From contig JACPFL010000276.1 in the NCBI GenBank assembly GCA_016183025.1, positions 17,354 through 52,813 on the forward strand: a stretch of 35,460 nt of DNA, written 5' to 3'. Numbering within the stretch: position 1 is the first letter of the stretch; the number at the start of each line of letters is the position of its first letter. A model generated the notes under the pieces. It searched no databases. It was given only the letters and a program-made list of their open reading frames with translations, and was not told the DNA's origin. Positions 16,066 to 25,824 of this stretch are shown here, piece after piece. Source of the stretch: Deltaproteobacteria bacterium (lineage in GTDB: Bacteria; Desulfobacterota; JACPFL01). The position numbers and the translations under genes were made by a program.

Positions 16066-17190
16066 TCAGGTGGACACCGCGATGAGGTGGATGACGTCCT
16101 TCATGCTGAGGTAGCCCACGAGCCGCCCGTCCTCCACGACGGCCAGCCGTCCCAGGCCGTTCCGTGAGAGCTTCTCGAATGCCTCCCAGAGCGAATCCCC
16201 GGGGGTTGCCATCAGTGGCCCGGCCAGCGGGAGCATGAGATCCCGAACCGGGGTCTCGGCCCATCGCTCGCGGGGGACCTCCTTGAGCTGGCGGAGGCTG
16301 ATAATGCCGACCACCCGCCCGCCGTCAAGAACCGGGAAGCTCGACACGTGGTGCGCCCAGAAGAACTCCTCCACGAGATGCGCCACCGAGAGGTCAGTGG
16401 GGACATGGATCACCTCGGAGGTCATCGCGTCGCGGACCGAGAGGCGGCCGAGGACGCGCTGGAGCAGGAGCTGCTGATAGCTGCCCTCGGCGGCCTGGCG
16501 CAGGAACAGGCCGATGAGGACGAACCACAGCCCGCCCAGAAATTCCCCCGAGAGCGCCCGGAAGACCCCCGCGCCGATCAGCAAGAACGCGAAGACCGAG
16601 CCAGCGAGGCTCGCCATCCGGCTCGCCCAGGCGAGGTCCCCCTTCACCTTCCACAGGAGGGCGCGGAGCAGGCGCCCGCCGTCCAGCGGGAATCCCGGGA
16701 CGAGATTGAACGCCCCGACCAGGACGTTCACCAGGACCAGATAGCGCATGATGGCCGCCGGCGCCTCCGGCGGCCCGAGGAGGGCATAGGCCAGGGCGAC
16801 GACTGCCGCGATGGCGAAGCTCGTGAGCGGCCCGACGACCGCGACCGCGATCTCCACCCCGGGACGCTCTGGCTCGCGCTCCAGCTGGGAGACCCCCCCG
16901 AAGACGTGGAGCGTGATCCCAGAGACCGGGATCCCGCAGCGGCGCGCCACCACCGAGTGGGAGAGCTCGTGAAGCAGGACCGAGACGAACAGGAGCAGGG
17001 CGGCCAGCAGCCCGCTCGCCCAGTGGGCCAGAAGCGGCAGGTCCGGGAGCCGCTCGGGAAAGTAGCCGACCGACAGGCTCCAGGCGATGAGCCCGAAGAT
17101 CACGAGCCAGCTCACGTGAACCCGCACCGGGATCCCCCAGATCCGGAAGATCGTCGCGACGCCCTCCCTTGGCGGCCCTGCCCCCTTCAT
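16066..17190 (-). CDS. Site-2 protease family zinc metalloprotease with paired CBS domains
   Basis: The product is 374 residues. Several membrane helices carry the HELSH zinc motif (74-78) and the second active-site motif NLVPGFPLDGG (162-172, Asp170). Two CBS domains follow (about 250-374), as in the M50B SpoIVFB-like/Rv-type S2P proteins where they sense adenine nucleotides or regulate access. Family members cut membrane-bound anti-sigma factors or clear signal-peptide remnants; no candidate substrate is encoded nearby. ATG 17190 follows GGGAGGTGAGGG. It is divergent from the DUF72 gene, with 86 bp between the starts. Confidence 0.92.
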   Translation of the reverse strand: MKGAGPPREGVATIFRIWGIPVRVHVSWLVIFGLIAWSLSVGYFPERLPDLPLLAHWASGLLAALLLFVSVLLHELSHSVVARRCGIPVSGITLHVFGGVSQLEREPERPGVEIAVAVVGPLTSFAIAAVVALAYALLGPPEAPAAIMRYLVLVNVLVGAFNLVPGFPLDGGRLLRALLWKVKGDLAWASRMASLAGSVFAFLLIGAGVFRALSGEFLGGLWFVLIGLFLRQAAEGSYQQLLLQRVLGRLSVRDAMTSEVIHVPTDLSVAHLVEEFFWAHHVSSFPVLDGGRVVGIISLRQLKEVPRERWAETPVRDLMLPLAGPLMATPGDSLWEAFEKLSRNGLGRLAVVEDGRLVGYLSMKDVIHLIAVST

Positions 17191-17276
17191 CCCTCACCTC
17201 CCTGGCCAGAGTTTTACTACAATGCGATATCCGTGGGAACCGCGGACGGAGGAAAGGTCCTGGGGGGGTCTGGCCC

Positions 17277-17999
17277 GTGACGGTCCGCATCGGCACGTCC
17301 GGCTGGGTCTACAGCCACTGGCGGGGGATCTTCTACCCGAAGGATCTCCCCCAGCGCGCCTGGTTCGCCCACTACGCGGGCGAGTTCGACACCGTCGAGA
17401 TCAACAACTCGTTCTACCGGCTCCCGAGCCCGGCCACGTTCACCGCATGGCGGGAGCAGGCGCCCCAGGGGTTCCTGTACGCCGTCAAGGCCAGCCGTTT
17501 CCTCACACACTTGAAGAAGCTGAAGGACCCCGAGGGACCGCTCCAGCTCTTCTTCGAGCGGGCCGATCACCTGGGCAAGGCCCTCGGCCCCGTGCTCTAT
17601 CAGCTCCCGCCGCACTGGCAGGTCAACCTGGCGCGCCTGGAGCCCTTCCTGGCCGCTCTGCCGAAGCGCCGATCGCACGTCATCGAGTTCCGCGATGCGA
17701 GCTGGCTGAACGAAGAGGTCTTCCGCCTGATGGAGCGCTACCACGTCGCCCATTGCATCCACGATCTGCGGCCGCTCGACGTCCCCCTTCGCGTGACCGC
17801 GCCGCTTGTCTACCTGCGCTTCCACGGTGGCCAGACCCATAGCGGCGACTACCCGCGCGCGGCCCTCGAACGATGGGCCAGGAGAATCGAGGGCTGGCGG
17901 CGCGAACGACTCGACGTCCTCGTCTACTTCAACAACGATGTCGGCGGGTACGCCGTCAACGATGCGAGGGCGCTCAGAAGCCTGCTCGCTTCGCCTTGA
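17277..17999 (+). CDS. DUF72 family protein (YecE-like TIM barrel)
   Basis: The product is 240 residues, a normal DUF72 length, and covers the whole domain: the start RIGTSGWVYSHW, then FDTVEINNSFYRLP, VKASRFLTHLKKL, the middle EFRDASW, and the end VYFNNDVGGYAVNDA. The family is widespread, its fold is TIM-barrel-like, and its biochemical role is not established. I chose GTG 17277 because the domain begins immediately after it and a G-rich stretch precedes it; open frame further upstream lies in the divergent promoter region. TACAAT at 17218-17223 is a possible -10 element. The 3' end overlaps the ATPase D gene tail-to-tail by 26 bp. Confidence 0.88.
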   Translation: MTVRIGTSGWVYSHWRGIFYPKDLPQRAWFAHYAGEFDTVEINNSFYRLPSPATFTAWREQAPQGFLYAVKASRFLTHLKKLKDPEGPLQLFFERADHLGKALGPVLYQLPPHWQVNLARLEPFLAALPKRRSHVIEFRDASWLNEEVFRLMERYHVAHCIHDLRPLDVPLRVTAPLVYLRFHGGQTHSGDYPRAALERWARRIEGWRRERLDVLVYFNNDVGGYAVNDARALRSLLASP

Positions 18000-18600
18000 A
18001 GCGCTTGAGCCTGACAATGTCCTCCCGCTCCCGCTCTTCGAGCGCGAGCGCGATCCGTGTCATCTCCTGCTCCAGGCGAGGGATCAGGAACTCCTCCAGG
18101 GCGTTGATCCGCCGGGAGGTCTTCTGGATCTGTTCCCCCAGACGCCTGAGGCGGATCTCCCGGGAGCAGATGGTGAGCAGGATCTCCAGGACCTCCTCAT
18201 GGCGCCGGGCCGCCTCGGCGGCCCCCAGCCCCCAGCCGACAGGGGAAGTGCCCCGGGCGTCGTGAGAGCGGAGGAGCCTCGGCCCCGTCACCTCGGGCGT
18301 GGGAACCCCCCAGACCTTTCGCTGCTCGATCTCCACGGGGATCTCCCTGGCTGCGGCCAGGGCCAGGGAGCCCAGGACCTCCTCCCCTTCCAGGGCCCTG
18401 GCCAGCGTCAAGACCCTGCTCGCCTCACGGAGGCTCTCCTCCAGTCGTTCCCTTCCGGCGATGACCCCCCGCATGAGGCGAAAGAATTCGTTGGCGAGGG
18501 CCTCGCGCTTCCCCCGGAGGAGCCCGGCCCCCTTGACCGCGATCTGCCGCCTACCCCGGATGCTCAGGAGCCCCATCCGTGTGGCGGGGACCTGCTCCAT
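17974..18600 (-). CDS. atpD: V/A-type ATP synthase subunit D (central stalk)
   Basis: The product is 208 residues and forms the coiled-coil rotor axle that couples catalysis in A3B3 to the membrane ring. The usual start, [20 protein letters not shown], is preceded here by eight residues. Long helical arms and the end motif [18 protein letters not shown] are typical. ATG 18600 follows AGGAGGAGG and is therefore preferred over the internal ATG 18576. It overlaps the B gene by 50 bp in another frame, which is long for coupled genes. It is the last gene of the operon. Confidence 0.93.
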   Translation of the reverse strand: MEQVPATRMGLLSIRGRRQIAVKGAGLLRGKREALANEFFRLMRGVIAGRERLEESLREASRVLTLARALEGEEVLGSLALAAAREIPVEIEQRKVWGVPTPEVTGPRLLRSHDARGTSPVGWGLGAAEAARRHEEVLEILLTICSREIRLRRLGEQIQKTSRRINALEEFLIPRLEQEMTRIALALEEREREDIVRLKRFKAKRAGF

Positions 18601-19981
18601 CTCCTCCTCCTTCCGTCCGGTAGCGCTCGATCAGGGACCGCTTGATCCTGGTCAGGGCCTCCACAGGGAATGCCCTGAGCAGGCGCCAGCCGATGGCCAG
18701 GGTCTCCTCGATGGGCCGCCCCCCGCTGCCCTGCCGGAGGAACTCCGCCTCGAAGCGGTCGGCGAACGTCAAGAAGACCCGCTCCTCCGCGCCGAGCCCG
18801 CCCTCCCCCACGATCGCCTCCATGCGCCTCACGTCCCGCCCCCGCGCGTAAAAGGCGTAGAGCTGGTCCGCCAGGGCCCGGTGATCCTCCCGGGTGCGGC
18901 CCTCCCCGATCCCCAGATTCATGAGGCGTGACAGCGAGGGGAGCACGTCCACGGGGGGGAAGATCCCCTTCCGGTCCAGCTCCCTGGAGAGCACGACCTG
19001 CCCCTCGGTGATGTATCCGGTGAGGTCGGGGATCGGGTGCGTGATGTCATCGTCCGGCATCGTGAGGATGGGGAGCTGGGTGATCGAGCCCTGGCGGCCG
19101 TGAATCTTGCCCGCCCGCTCGTAGAGGCTGGCGAGATCGGTGTACATGTAGCCGGGATAGCCGCGGCGCCCGGGGATCTCCTCCCGCGCCAGGGCCACCT
19201 CCCTGAGCGCCTCGCAGTAGTGGGTCATGTCGGTCAGGATCACCAGGACGTGCATCCCGTGCGTGAAGGCCAGGAACTCCGCGGCCGTGAGCGCGCAGCG
19301 GGGGGTCATGAGCCGCTCGATGGTGGGGTCGTCGGCCAGGTTGAGGAAAACCACGGTCCGGTCCTGGGTCCCAGAGCCCTCGAAGACCTTGAGGTAGTAG
19401 TCCGCCTCGCGGAAGGGGATCCCGATGGCGGCGAAGACCACACAGAACGGCTCCCCGCCCCGGACCTGGGCCTGCCGGACAATCTGGGCCGCCAGCGAGT
19501 GGGCCGGCAAGCCCGCGCCCGAAAAGATGGGGAGCTTCTGCCCGCGGACCAGGGTATTGAGGCCGTCGATGGCGGAGACCCCGGTCTGGATGAACTCGGA
19601 TGGCTTCTCCCGCCTGACGATGTTGATGGCCGAGCCGGTGATGGGGAGGGTCGTCTCGGGGATCACGGGCGGGAGGCCGTCAAGGGGCTGGCCGATCCCG
19701 TTGAAGGTCCGCCCCAGCATCTGTCTGGAGACCGGCAGGGTCGCCACCTCACCGGCGAAGATGACCTCGGTCCGTGCCGGGCAGATCCCCTGCGTCTCCT
19801 CCAGCACCTGGATCACCGCGTGGGTCTCGGAGAGCTCGATGACCTGCCCCCGGCGCTCCTGCTCCCCCTCGAGGCGGATCCGGACGATCTCCCCCAGCCG
19901 GGCCCGCCGCGCCCCCTCCACGAAGAGGAGCGGGCCGGCGATCGCGGTGGTCGACCGTGAGATGCGGGTGACGAGGTCCAT
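18551..19981 (-). CDS. atpB: V/A-type ATP synthase subunit B
   Basis: The product is 476 residues and is the non-catalytic nucleotide-site subunit alternating with A in the hexamer. It lacks a true P-loop: the corresponding segment reads [16 protein letters not shown], as in other V/A-type B subunits. The rest is canonical ([50 protein letters not shown]). The C-terminus past YRTEG is a Gly/His/Pro-rich tail encoded within the region that overlaps subunit D. It begins 3 bp after the A gene stop. Confidence 0.95.
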   Translation of the reverse strand: MDLVTRISRSTTAIAGPLLFVEGARRARLGEIVRIRLEGEQERRGQVIELSETHAVIQVLEETQGICPARTEVIFAGEVATLPVSRQMLGRTFNGIGQPLDGLPPVIPETTLPITGSAINIVRREKPSEFIQTGVSAIDGLNTLVRGQKLPIFSGAGLPAHSLAAQIVRQAQVRGGEPFCVVFAAIGIPFREADYYLKVFEGSGTQDRTVVFLNLADDPTIERLMTPRCALTAAEFLAFTHGMHVLVILTDMTHYCEALREVALAREEIPGRRGYPGYMYTDLASLYERAGKIHGRQGSITQLPILTMPDDDITHPIPDLTGYITEGQVVLSRELDRKGIFPPVDVLPSLSRLMNLGIGEGRTREDHRALADQLYAFYARGRDVRRMEAIVGEGGLGAEERVFLTFADRFEAEFLRQGSGGRPIEETLAIGWRLLRAFPVEALTRIKRSLIERYRTEGGGDGAGPRHTDGAPEHPG

Positions 19982-19984
19982 CCC

Positions 19985-21727
19985 TCAGCTCCCCCTGAGC
20001 CGCTTCAGGGTTTCATCGATCTCGGTCATGAGCGCGCTCCCGATCGTCTCCATCTCGCCCGGGGGGACCTCGCCGAGCCGGAGGAGCCGCTCGTCCAGCC
20101 TGGTCTCCAGGATCGCCGCGAGGGACACGCCTTCGCTCAGGCTCCGGGCGGCGCTCCAGGAGAAGTGGAGGAGCAGACGGAGCATCCAGAGCGCCTTGCC
20201 GGGCGGGCAGGAGGCATCCACTTCGTGAAAGGCGCTCTGGCGGAGGAACCCTTCACGGAGGAGCCGGGCCGACTCGATGACGATCCGCTCTTGGTCCTGG
20301 ATCGCCTCCAGGCCGACCAGCTGCACGATCTCCTGGAGCTCCCGCTCCCGCTGGAGCAGGCGCATGGCCTCCTCCCTGAGGGCCACCCACTCCGCCCCGG
20401 CCTCCCGCGCGAACCACTCCTGGAGGCGTTCGGCGTAGAGGGTGAAGCTCTGGGCCCAATCGATGGCCGGGAAGTGACGACGATACGCGAGGTCCGTGCT
20501 GAGGGCCCAGAGGGCGCCCGTGACCCGGAGGGAGGCCTGGGTGACCGGCTCCGAAAAGTCCCCGCCAGGAGGAGAGACCGCCCCCACGACCGTGACCGCG
20601 CCCTCCCCGTCACCGCCGAGCGGGACGACCCGGCCGGCACGCTCGTAGAATTGTCCCAGGCGCGTGGCGAGGTAGGTCGGATAACCTTCCTCTCCGGGCA
20701 TCTCCTCCAGGCGGGAGGAGACCTCGCGGAGCGCCTCGGCCCAGCGGGAGGTGCTGTCGACCGTGAGGGCCACGTGATAGCCCATGTCTCTGAAGTACTC
20801 GGCGATGGTGATCCCCGTGTAGATGGAGGCCTCCCGGGCCGCCACGGGCATGTTGGAGGTGTTGACCACCAGGACTGTCCGGTCCATGAGCGGGGCCCCG
20901 GTCCGGGGGTCCTCCAGATGCGGGAAGTCGCTCAGGACCTCGCTCATCTCGTTCCCCCGCTCTCCGCACCCCACGAAGACAATCACGTCCGCCGCGGCGA
21001 ACTTGGCCAGGGTCTGCTCCAGCACGGTCTTCCCCGTTCCGAAGCCGCCCGGGATGATGGCGGTGCCTCCCGCCGCGATGGGGAAGAAGCAGTCCAGGAC
21101 CCGTTGGCCCGTGAGGAAGGGCAGCTCGGGGGTGAGCCGACGCCTGAACGGGCGTCGCCGCCTGACCGGCCAGCGCTGGAGCATAGAGAGCTGGCGGCCG
21201 TCTTCCAGCACCACCACCGGATCGGTCACCGCCGCCTCACCCGGCTTCACCTCCCTGATCGTGCCGGACACGCCCGGCGGGACCAGGATCCGATGGGCGA
21301 GGCCTGCGGTCTCTCGGACCACCCCTATGATCTGTCCTTCAGTGAGTCGATCACCTGTGGCCACCTTCGGCTCGAATCGCCAGCGCTTCTGCCGATCCAG
21401 CGCTGGATGGGCGATCCCCCTGCGGAGAAAGTCCCCTGCCAGGGCGGCCAGCGCCGGGAGCGGACGTTGGATCCCATCGAAGATCTGCCCCAGCAGCCCC
21501 GGTCCCAGCTCCACCGTCAGCGGCTCGCCGGTGCTGACCACGGGTTCCCCCAGGGCCAGGCCGGTGGTCTCCTCGTACACCTGCAGGGTCGCCAGCGCTC
21601 CCCGAATCCGGATGATCTCCCCCATGAGCCTTTCGTGCCCCACGCGTACCACCTCGTTCAGCCCCGCCTCCTCCAGGCCATTGGCCACGACCGCGGGACC
21701 CGAGATCTTCACGATCCGTCCGTCCAT
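19985..21727 (-). CDS. atpA: V/A-type ATP synthase catalytic subunit A
   Basis: The product is 580 residues, the normal length for the catalytic subunit including the V/A-specific 'bulge' domain (about 110-190). The Walker A loop is GGFGTGKT (about 227-234), followed by [19 protein letters not shown] with the catalytic Glu region, then the [16 protein letters not shown] segment. ATP synthesis or hydrolysis occurs at the A/B interfaces. ATG 21727 follows GGTAGGGAGC. Whether the enzyme mainly synthesises or hydrolyses ATP cannot be decided from sequence. Confidence 0.96.
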   Translation of the reverse strand: MDGRIVKISGPAVVANGLEEAGLNEVVRVGHERLMGEIIRIRGALATLQVYEETTGLALGEPVVSTGEPLTVELGPGLLGQIFDGIQRPLPALAALAGDFLRRGIAHPALDRQKRWRFEPKVATGDRLTEGQIIGVVRETAGLAHRILVPPGVSGTIREVKPGEAAVTDPVVVLEDGRQLSMLQRWPVRRRRPFRRRLTPELPFLTGQRVLDCFFPIAAGGTAIIPGGFGTGKTVLEQTLAKFAAADVIVFVGCGERGNEMSEVLSDFPHLEDPRTGAPLMDRTVLVVNTSNMPVAAREASIYTGITIAEYFRDMGYHVALTVDSTSRWAEALREVSSRLEEMPGEEGYPTYLATRLGQFYERAGRVVPLGGDGEGAVTVVGAVSPPGGDFSEPVTQASLRVTGALWALSTDLAYRRHFPAIDWAQSFTLYAERLQEWFAREAGAEWVALREEAMRLLQRERELQEIVQLVGLEAIQDQERIVIESARLLREGFLRQSAFHEVDASCPPGKALWMLRLLLHFSWSAARSLSEGVSLAAILETRLDERLLRLGEVPPGEMETIGSALMTEIDETLKRLRGS

Positions 21728-21733
21728 CGCTCC

Positions 21734-22066
21734 CTACCGTTGGATCTTCACGTGGTAGCCGATCGCCCGCCGGATGAGCGCGGCCACGTACTCCTCCCCG
21801 CGACCTACCTCCCCCCACCGCCTCGGCAGGCTGAAGGGGAGCAGGACCGGGAACCCCTCACGGCCGATCCGCTCCAGCAGAGGCTCGGGCACCCGGCCCA
21901 GGACTTCCTCCTCCACGGCCAGGACGCCCAGACTGGGGTCCGCCAGGAGAGCCGTGAAGCGCTCCGCCACCTCGCCCTCCTCCACCTCCTCAACCGCCAC
22001 CCCCGCCAGCCGGAACCCGAGCCCCTCGCCAGGGCGGGTGACCACCTTGAACCAGTAGCGACCCAT
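21734..22066 (-). CDS. atpF: V/A-type ATP synthase subunit F
   Basis: The product is 110 residues, the usual size of the small central-stalk subunit F that binds subunit D. It begins with a Rossmann-like strand-turn (VVTRPGEGLGFRLAGV) and ends with the typical LIRRAIGYHVKI. The ATG directly follows the C-gene stop codon, and 6 bp separate it from atpA. Confidence 0.88.
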   Translation of the reverse strand: MGRYWFKVVTRPGEGLGFRLAGVAVEEVEEGEVAERFTALLADPSLGVLAVEEEVLGRVPEPLLERIGREGFPVLLPFSLPRRWGEVGRGEEYVAALIRRAIGYHVKIQR

Positions 22067-23104
22067 CTACCGCTCGATGAGGTCGAGGAGTTCATCGGCC
22101 GGGAGGCCGAACTCCGTCGCCCTGAGGACCAGCCGGATCCGCCTCACCTCCGCTTGCCGCTCGAGCATGAAGGCCAGGGGGACCGCCAGCGAGAGGGGGT
22201 GGACTCTGGCCTCCCGCCGCATGGCCTCTCCGAGGGCCCGATGGAGGAGCTGGTCCGCCATGAAGGGATCGCCGAGCTTCCGCATCGTGATGGCCCCTGA
22301 AGCGAAGTAGCGCCGACCTTCCCGCGCGAGGGTCTCGCGGAGCTCCGGCTCTCCCAGCACGGCGCACTGCCGGAAGCGGTCGGCGCTCATGAGCCGGCCG
22401 CCGGGGATGAAGAACTCCTGTCCTCCTCCCACGCCGGCCAGCTTGAGCAGGGTCCCGGCATTGGCGAGGTCGATCTGGGCCTTGAGGAATCCCAGGAGGA
22501 TCCGGCCATCTTCGCCATCCCTCCTGGCTGCCTCAAGGGCCTGCGTGAAGAGGCAGCGATCCAGGGCCACCTCCAGGGAGAGCAGGTCGCGCCGGCGCTG
22601 GTACGCCGGCAGCGCCTCCTGGAGCGGGAGGGCGTGGGGGCTGCGCCACGTGGCCAGGAGATCGACCACGCCCTTCACCTCCCGCTGCCCGACCAGCTCT
22701 TGCAGCCCTCGCTCATCGAGGCCCGGCGTGGGGACGAGGAGCAGGAAGGTTCGCTCGGGCGGTTCCCCCCGGACGGTCCCGCGCAGGATCGTCTTGAGGT
22801 TCCAGCCGTCCTCAAAGGCCAGGATCGCCCGGAGCAGGGATCGGACCCGCTCCCCGCGCAGGAAGCGGTCGATCCGAATGAGGTCGTCGGTGAGCTTGAC
22901 CCTGAGCCCCCGCTCGGCGCCCTGCAGGGGATCGGACACTCTTCCGAGGTACGGAGCCAGGGCGTCACCGTAGTCGGTCTTCATCAGGAAGTCGAGCCTG
23001 GCTGTGAGCCCCGGCTGGGCCAGCAGCTCCAGGATCCCCTTGTGGCCCAGGAGCCGACCCTTCATCCCCTTCACCCGGGCGTTGGCGTAGTCACACCCCG
23101 CCAT
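22067..23104 (-). CDS. atpC: V/A-type ATP synthase subunit C
   Basis: The product is 345 residues and forms the funnel-shaped adaptor (homologous to V-ATPase d) that links the central stalk to the proteolipid ring. The N-terminal pattern CDYANARVKGMKGRLL is typical. The rest is mostly helical with LKTILRG and several arginine-rich helices. ATG 23104 lies seven bases after GGAG and fits the family start; ATG 23116 is four codons longer. It overlaps the E gene by 14 bp. Confidence 0.9.
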   Translation of the reverse strand: MAGCDYANARVKGMKGRLLGHKGILELLAQPGLTARLDFLMKTDYGDALAPYLGRVSDPLQGAERGLRVKLTDDLIRIDRFLRGERVRSLLRAILAFEDGWNLKTILRGTVRGEPPERTFLLLVPTPGLDERGLQELVGQREVKGVVDLLATWRSPHALPLQEALPAYQRRRDLLSLEVALDRCLFTQALEAARRDGEDGRILLGFLKAQIDLANAGTLLKLAGVGGGQEFFIPGGRLMSADRFRQCAVLGEPELRETLAREGRRYFASGAITMRKLGDPFMADQLLHRALGEAMRREARVHPLSLAVPLAFMLERQAEVRRIRLVLRATEFGLPADELLDLIER

Positions 23105-23687
23105 CGCCTTCTCCAAAGAGAATGGTCGCGATCCCTCCTTCGAGGAGCGGCCAGGCCTTCTGGAGCCGAGAGGGGAGCGTGTTGTCCAGGAGCTGCCGCC
23201 CCGCGAGCGAGACCTTCACCCCTCCGCAGCGATCGGCAGCGCCCGTGATCGTGGCCCGGAGCAGGAGTCCCGGGTGCCGCTGGCTGAGGTGCTGCCTGAG
23301 ATACTCCTCCTGCCCCTTGTCCACCCGGAACTCGAGGGGCCCGTCGCCCAGCTCGGGGACCAGCTCATCGGCGAGGCGAGCCAGGAGCGTGGCCTCGCCC
23401 AGGCCCGGCAGGCGCGCCTCGGCCTCTCGACGGAGCTCCGCCAGGAGCCGCCGCTTCTCTCCCAGGAGCCCCCGCTCCTGCTCGAGGCGGGCCCGGGACA
23501 GGGCCCGACCCGCCTCCTCCTCGAAGCGACGGCGCTCTCGCGTCAGGACTGCTTCGCGCTCCACGGCAACCTCGCGCCGGGTCTCCTCCAGGAGTCGCTG
23601 GCCCTCTCGCCTGGCCTGCTCCTGGAGCTCACGGACCTGTCGTCCGACTTCCTCCTCCAGGGCCTGGAGGAGCTCCCGGTAGCCCAC
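23091..23687 (-). CDS. atpE: V/A-type ATP synthase subunit E (peripheral stalk)
   Basis: The product is 198 residues. Residues 1-~110 form a charged coiled coil (repeated EEVGRQVRELQEQARREGQ-like heptads) that pairs with subunit G/H, and the C-terminal globular domain docks on A3B3 (GGVKVSLAGRQLLDNTLPSR). A GTG start is used, two bases beyond the K-gene stop. It acts as a stator resisting rotor torque. Confidence 0.88.
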   Translation of the reverse strand: MGYRELLQALEEEVGRQVRELQEQARREGQRLLEETRREVAVEREAVLTRERRRFEEEAGRALSRARLEQERGLLGEKRRLLAELRREAEARLPGLGEATLLARLADELVPELGDGPLEFRVDKGQEEYLRQHLSQRHPGLLLRATITGAADRCGGVKVSLAGRQLLDNTLPSRLQKAWPLLEGGIATILFGEGDGGV

Positions 23688-23689
23688 GG

Positions 23690-23908
23690 CTACCGCCCAC
23701 CGAAGAGGATCAGCACGGCGACGACGAACCCCAGGATCACCAGGGTCTCCGGGAGCGCCAGCATGATGATGACGACCCCCCGCAGCTCCGGCTTCTCGGC
23801 GATGGTCCCCGCGCCGGCCGAGCCGATCCGGGACTGGACCCAGGCCGTTGCGAACGCGGAGACCCCGATGGCGAGTGCCGCTGCCAGCGCGATCAGTACC
23901 CGTTCCAT
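23690..23908 (-). CDS. atpK: V/A-type ATP synthase proteolipid subunit K (rotor ring)
   Basis: The product is only 72 residues, a single two-helix hairpin. Helix 1 (about 4-25) leads into WVQSRIGSAGAGTIAEKPE in the loop, and helix 2 has the ion-binding Glu54 in LPETLVILGF. This pattern resembles the Thermus proteolipid (AQARIGAAG...LPETLVI) more than the Na+-type LPGTQ/LPMTQ rings of Enterococcus or Pyrococcus, so proton coupling is the likelier reading; this is inference. The frame is open far upstream through the I gene but the true start, ATG 23908, has a GGAGG upstream. Confidence 0.9.
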   Translation of the reverse strand: MERVLIALAAALAIGVSAFATAWVQSRIGSAGAGTIAEKPELRGVVIIMLALPETLVILGFVVAVLILFGGR

Positions 23909-23925
23909 CTCCGTCCTCCCTTCCC

Positions 23926-25824
23926 TCACGCTGTGAGCCTGAACGGCTCGTATGGTTTCCCGCCGGCCTCGTAGAACTTGTCGAAGAACTCCACGTAGTG
24001 CAGACGGAGGGCCTGGATCGTGGGGCCCAAGAGTCCCAGGGTGAAGTTCACCCCGTGCAGCAGGACGGCGGCTGTCACGCCGAGCACCGCGGGCGTGAAG
24101 ACCTCCGCCAACCGATTCGCCACCTGGGCCAGCATCACCGACGCGAGCCCCAAGGCCATGAGCCGCGCGTAGGAGAGGATGTTCCCCAGCGTGATCACCA
24201 GCTCCAGCGGCGCCAGGAAACCCTCCAGCACGATGGAGAGGACGAGCAGCGGGGCAAGGGCCAACAGGGCACCCTTCTCCAGGGGGGGCGGGAGGTAGCC
24301 CAGGCGGGCCAGCAACCAGGCGAGGGCCGCCAGGATCAGGGCCAGCGTCGAGGACTTGGCCAGCGCCTCCCGTCCCTTGGCACGCCGGAGGGCCGTCCAG
24401 AGGGCCAGGGTGATCCCCAGGAGGATGTGGATCGCTCCCAGGAACAGCGCCAGACCCAGGAAGGAGAGCGCGGCCTCCCTCCGATGCAGCAGGATCGGCC
24501 GCAACCCGACGAAGCCTCCCAGCTCCCCGAAGAGTTCCCCGAAGAGGAGCCCGAAGACAATGGCGCTCACCGCGCAGGCGAGGGCAATGGTAGTCAGGGC
24601 GCGCCCTGTCTCTCCTCCCCACCTCTTCGCCCGAACCACCAGGGCCAGGGCCAGGGTGAGCCCGCCAAACCCCACATCGCCCAGCATCAGGCCGAAGAAG
24701 AGCGGGAAGAACCCGGCCAGGAAGGGCGTGGGATCGGTGGAGCCGTAGCGGGGCAGAGGCACGAGGGAGAGGAGCAGCTCGAACGGCCGGATCAAGCCCG
24801 GGTTCCGGAGCACCACCGGCACCTCGGCATACTCCCCCTCCCGGATCGCGTGCTCCACGAGGGTCACCCTTCCCTGAAAAGCCTGCTCCAGGGCAGCGGC
24901 CAGCCTCCCGCACCGCTCGGCCGGCACCCAGCCGGCGATGACGAAGGCATGCTCGGTCTCCCCGCAGCGGGCCATGGCCCGGAGCCGGGCGAGGCGGTCC
25001 TGAGCCGCCCCAAGAGCCCGGCCCAGGGGCCCGTGCCACTGCCTGGAGAAGCTCAGGAGTTCGGCGTCGAGCTGCTGGATCTCACCGGGCAGCTCCTGGC
25101 CCCGCCTGAGGAGAAGGGAGAGGATCTTGACGAGAGGCTGACCTGCGTACTGCCCGGGGAGCTTGATCTCCGTGATCCCGCGCTCGAAGAGCAGGTGGGA
25201 GAGTTCACGGGCGAACTCGCGCGGGACGGTGAGGAGCACGCCGACTTGCTCACGGTCCACCTCCCGGGAGAGCAGGTAGTAGGCCCCGCGGGTGATCCGG
25301 CCCACCTCCTGTTCCAGGAAGGTGAGGACCTCGGGGCGGTCTCGCCTGACCAGGATCCCCACGGTCTCCACGTGTTCCACCCCCTCCAGCACAGGCGGGA
25401 GCGGGACCAGGGCCGTGAGGAGCCGTTCGTAGCGGGCGACGAGATCTCGTTCTTCCTCGAGCGCCAGGCGCCGGTCGTTCAGGGCCCGGACATCCAACTC
25501 GAGCGCCTCCAGGCGGGAAAGAAATTCAGGCGAGGTCACGTCAGGCAACGAGTCCTCCTGCACGCCCGCTCTCGGGACGGGGAGGGCCACCAGCAGCTCG
25601 TGGAGCCGGCGGGAGATCTCCTCCAGGGAGCGCTCCGTGGCGACGTCGGCCCCGGCCAGGGGGATCTGCCGCACCGCCCCCTTCTCCCCCATGCGGGCCC
25701 CCTCCCCGAGCGCGTCCGAGAGCGAGCGGAGCTGGAGGACCCCCTGGGCATGCAGGAACCGGAGCGCGTCCGGCAGCAGCCACCGGGGCCCCAGCACCTG
25801 GGCCTTGGACATGGGGACGATCAC
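23926..25824 (-). CDS. atpI: V/A-type ATP synthase membrane subunit I (a-subunit)
   Basis: The product is 632 residues. The N-terminal half (1-~330) is a soluble, coiled-coil-rich domain that meets the peripheral stalks. The C-terminal half carries about eight membrane helices and forms the ion half-channels, including FFPLFFGLMLGDVGFGG and a late helix LSYARLMALGLASVML with the Arg that faces the proteolipid Glu. GTG 25824 overlaps the stop of the G/H gene (GTGA); ATG 25812 is an alternative. The gap to K is 17 bp. Confidence 0.93.
   Translation of the reverse strand: MIVPMSKAQVLGPRWLLPDALRFLHAQGVLQLRSLSDALGEGARMGEKGAVRQIPLAGADVATERSLEEISRRLHELLVALPVPRAGVQEDSLPDVTSPEFLSRLEALELDVRALNDRRLALEEERDLVARYERLLTALVPLPPVLEGVEHVETVGILVRRDRPEVLTFLEQEVGRITRGAYYLLSREVDREQVGVLLTVPREFARELSHLLFERGITEIKLPGQYAGQPLVKILSLLLRRGQELPGEIQQLDAELLSFSRQWHGPLGRALGAAQDRLARLRAMARCGETEHAFVIAGWVPAERCGRLAAALEQAFQGRVTLVEHAIREGEYAEVPVVLRNPGLIRPFELLLSLVPLPRYGSTDPTPFLAGFFPLFFGLMLGDVGFGGLTLALALVVRAKRWGGETGRALTTIALACAVSAIVFGLLFGELFGELGGFVGLRPILLHRREAALSFLGLALFLGAIHILLGITLALWTALRRAKGREALAKSSTLALILAALAWLLARLGYLPPPLEKGALLALAPLLVLSIVLEGFLAPLELVITLGNILSYARLMALGLASVMLAQVANRLAEVFTPAVLGVTAAVLLHGVNFTLGLLGPTIQALRLHYVEFFDKFYEAGGKPYEPFRLTA

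Noticed and set aside
23909-25039. A 449-codon version of the proteolipid gene
   Set aside because: The extra 5' part is an alternate frame inside subunit I; the proteolipid is complete in the last 72 codons with its own ribosome-binding site.
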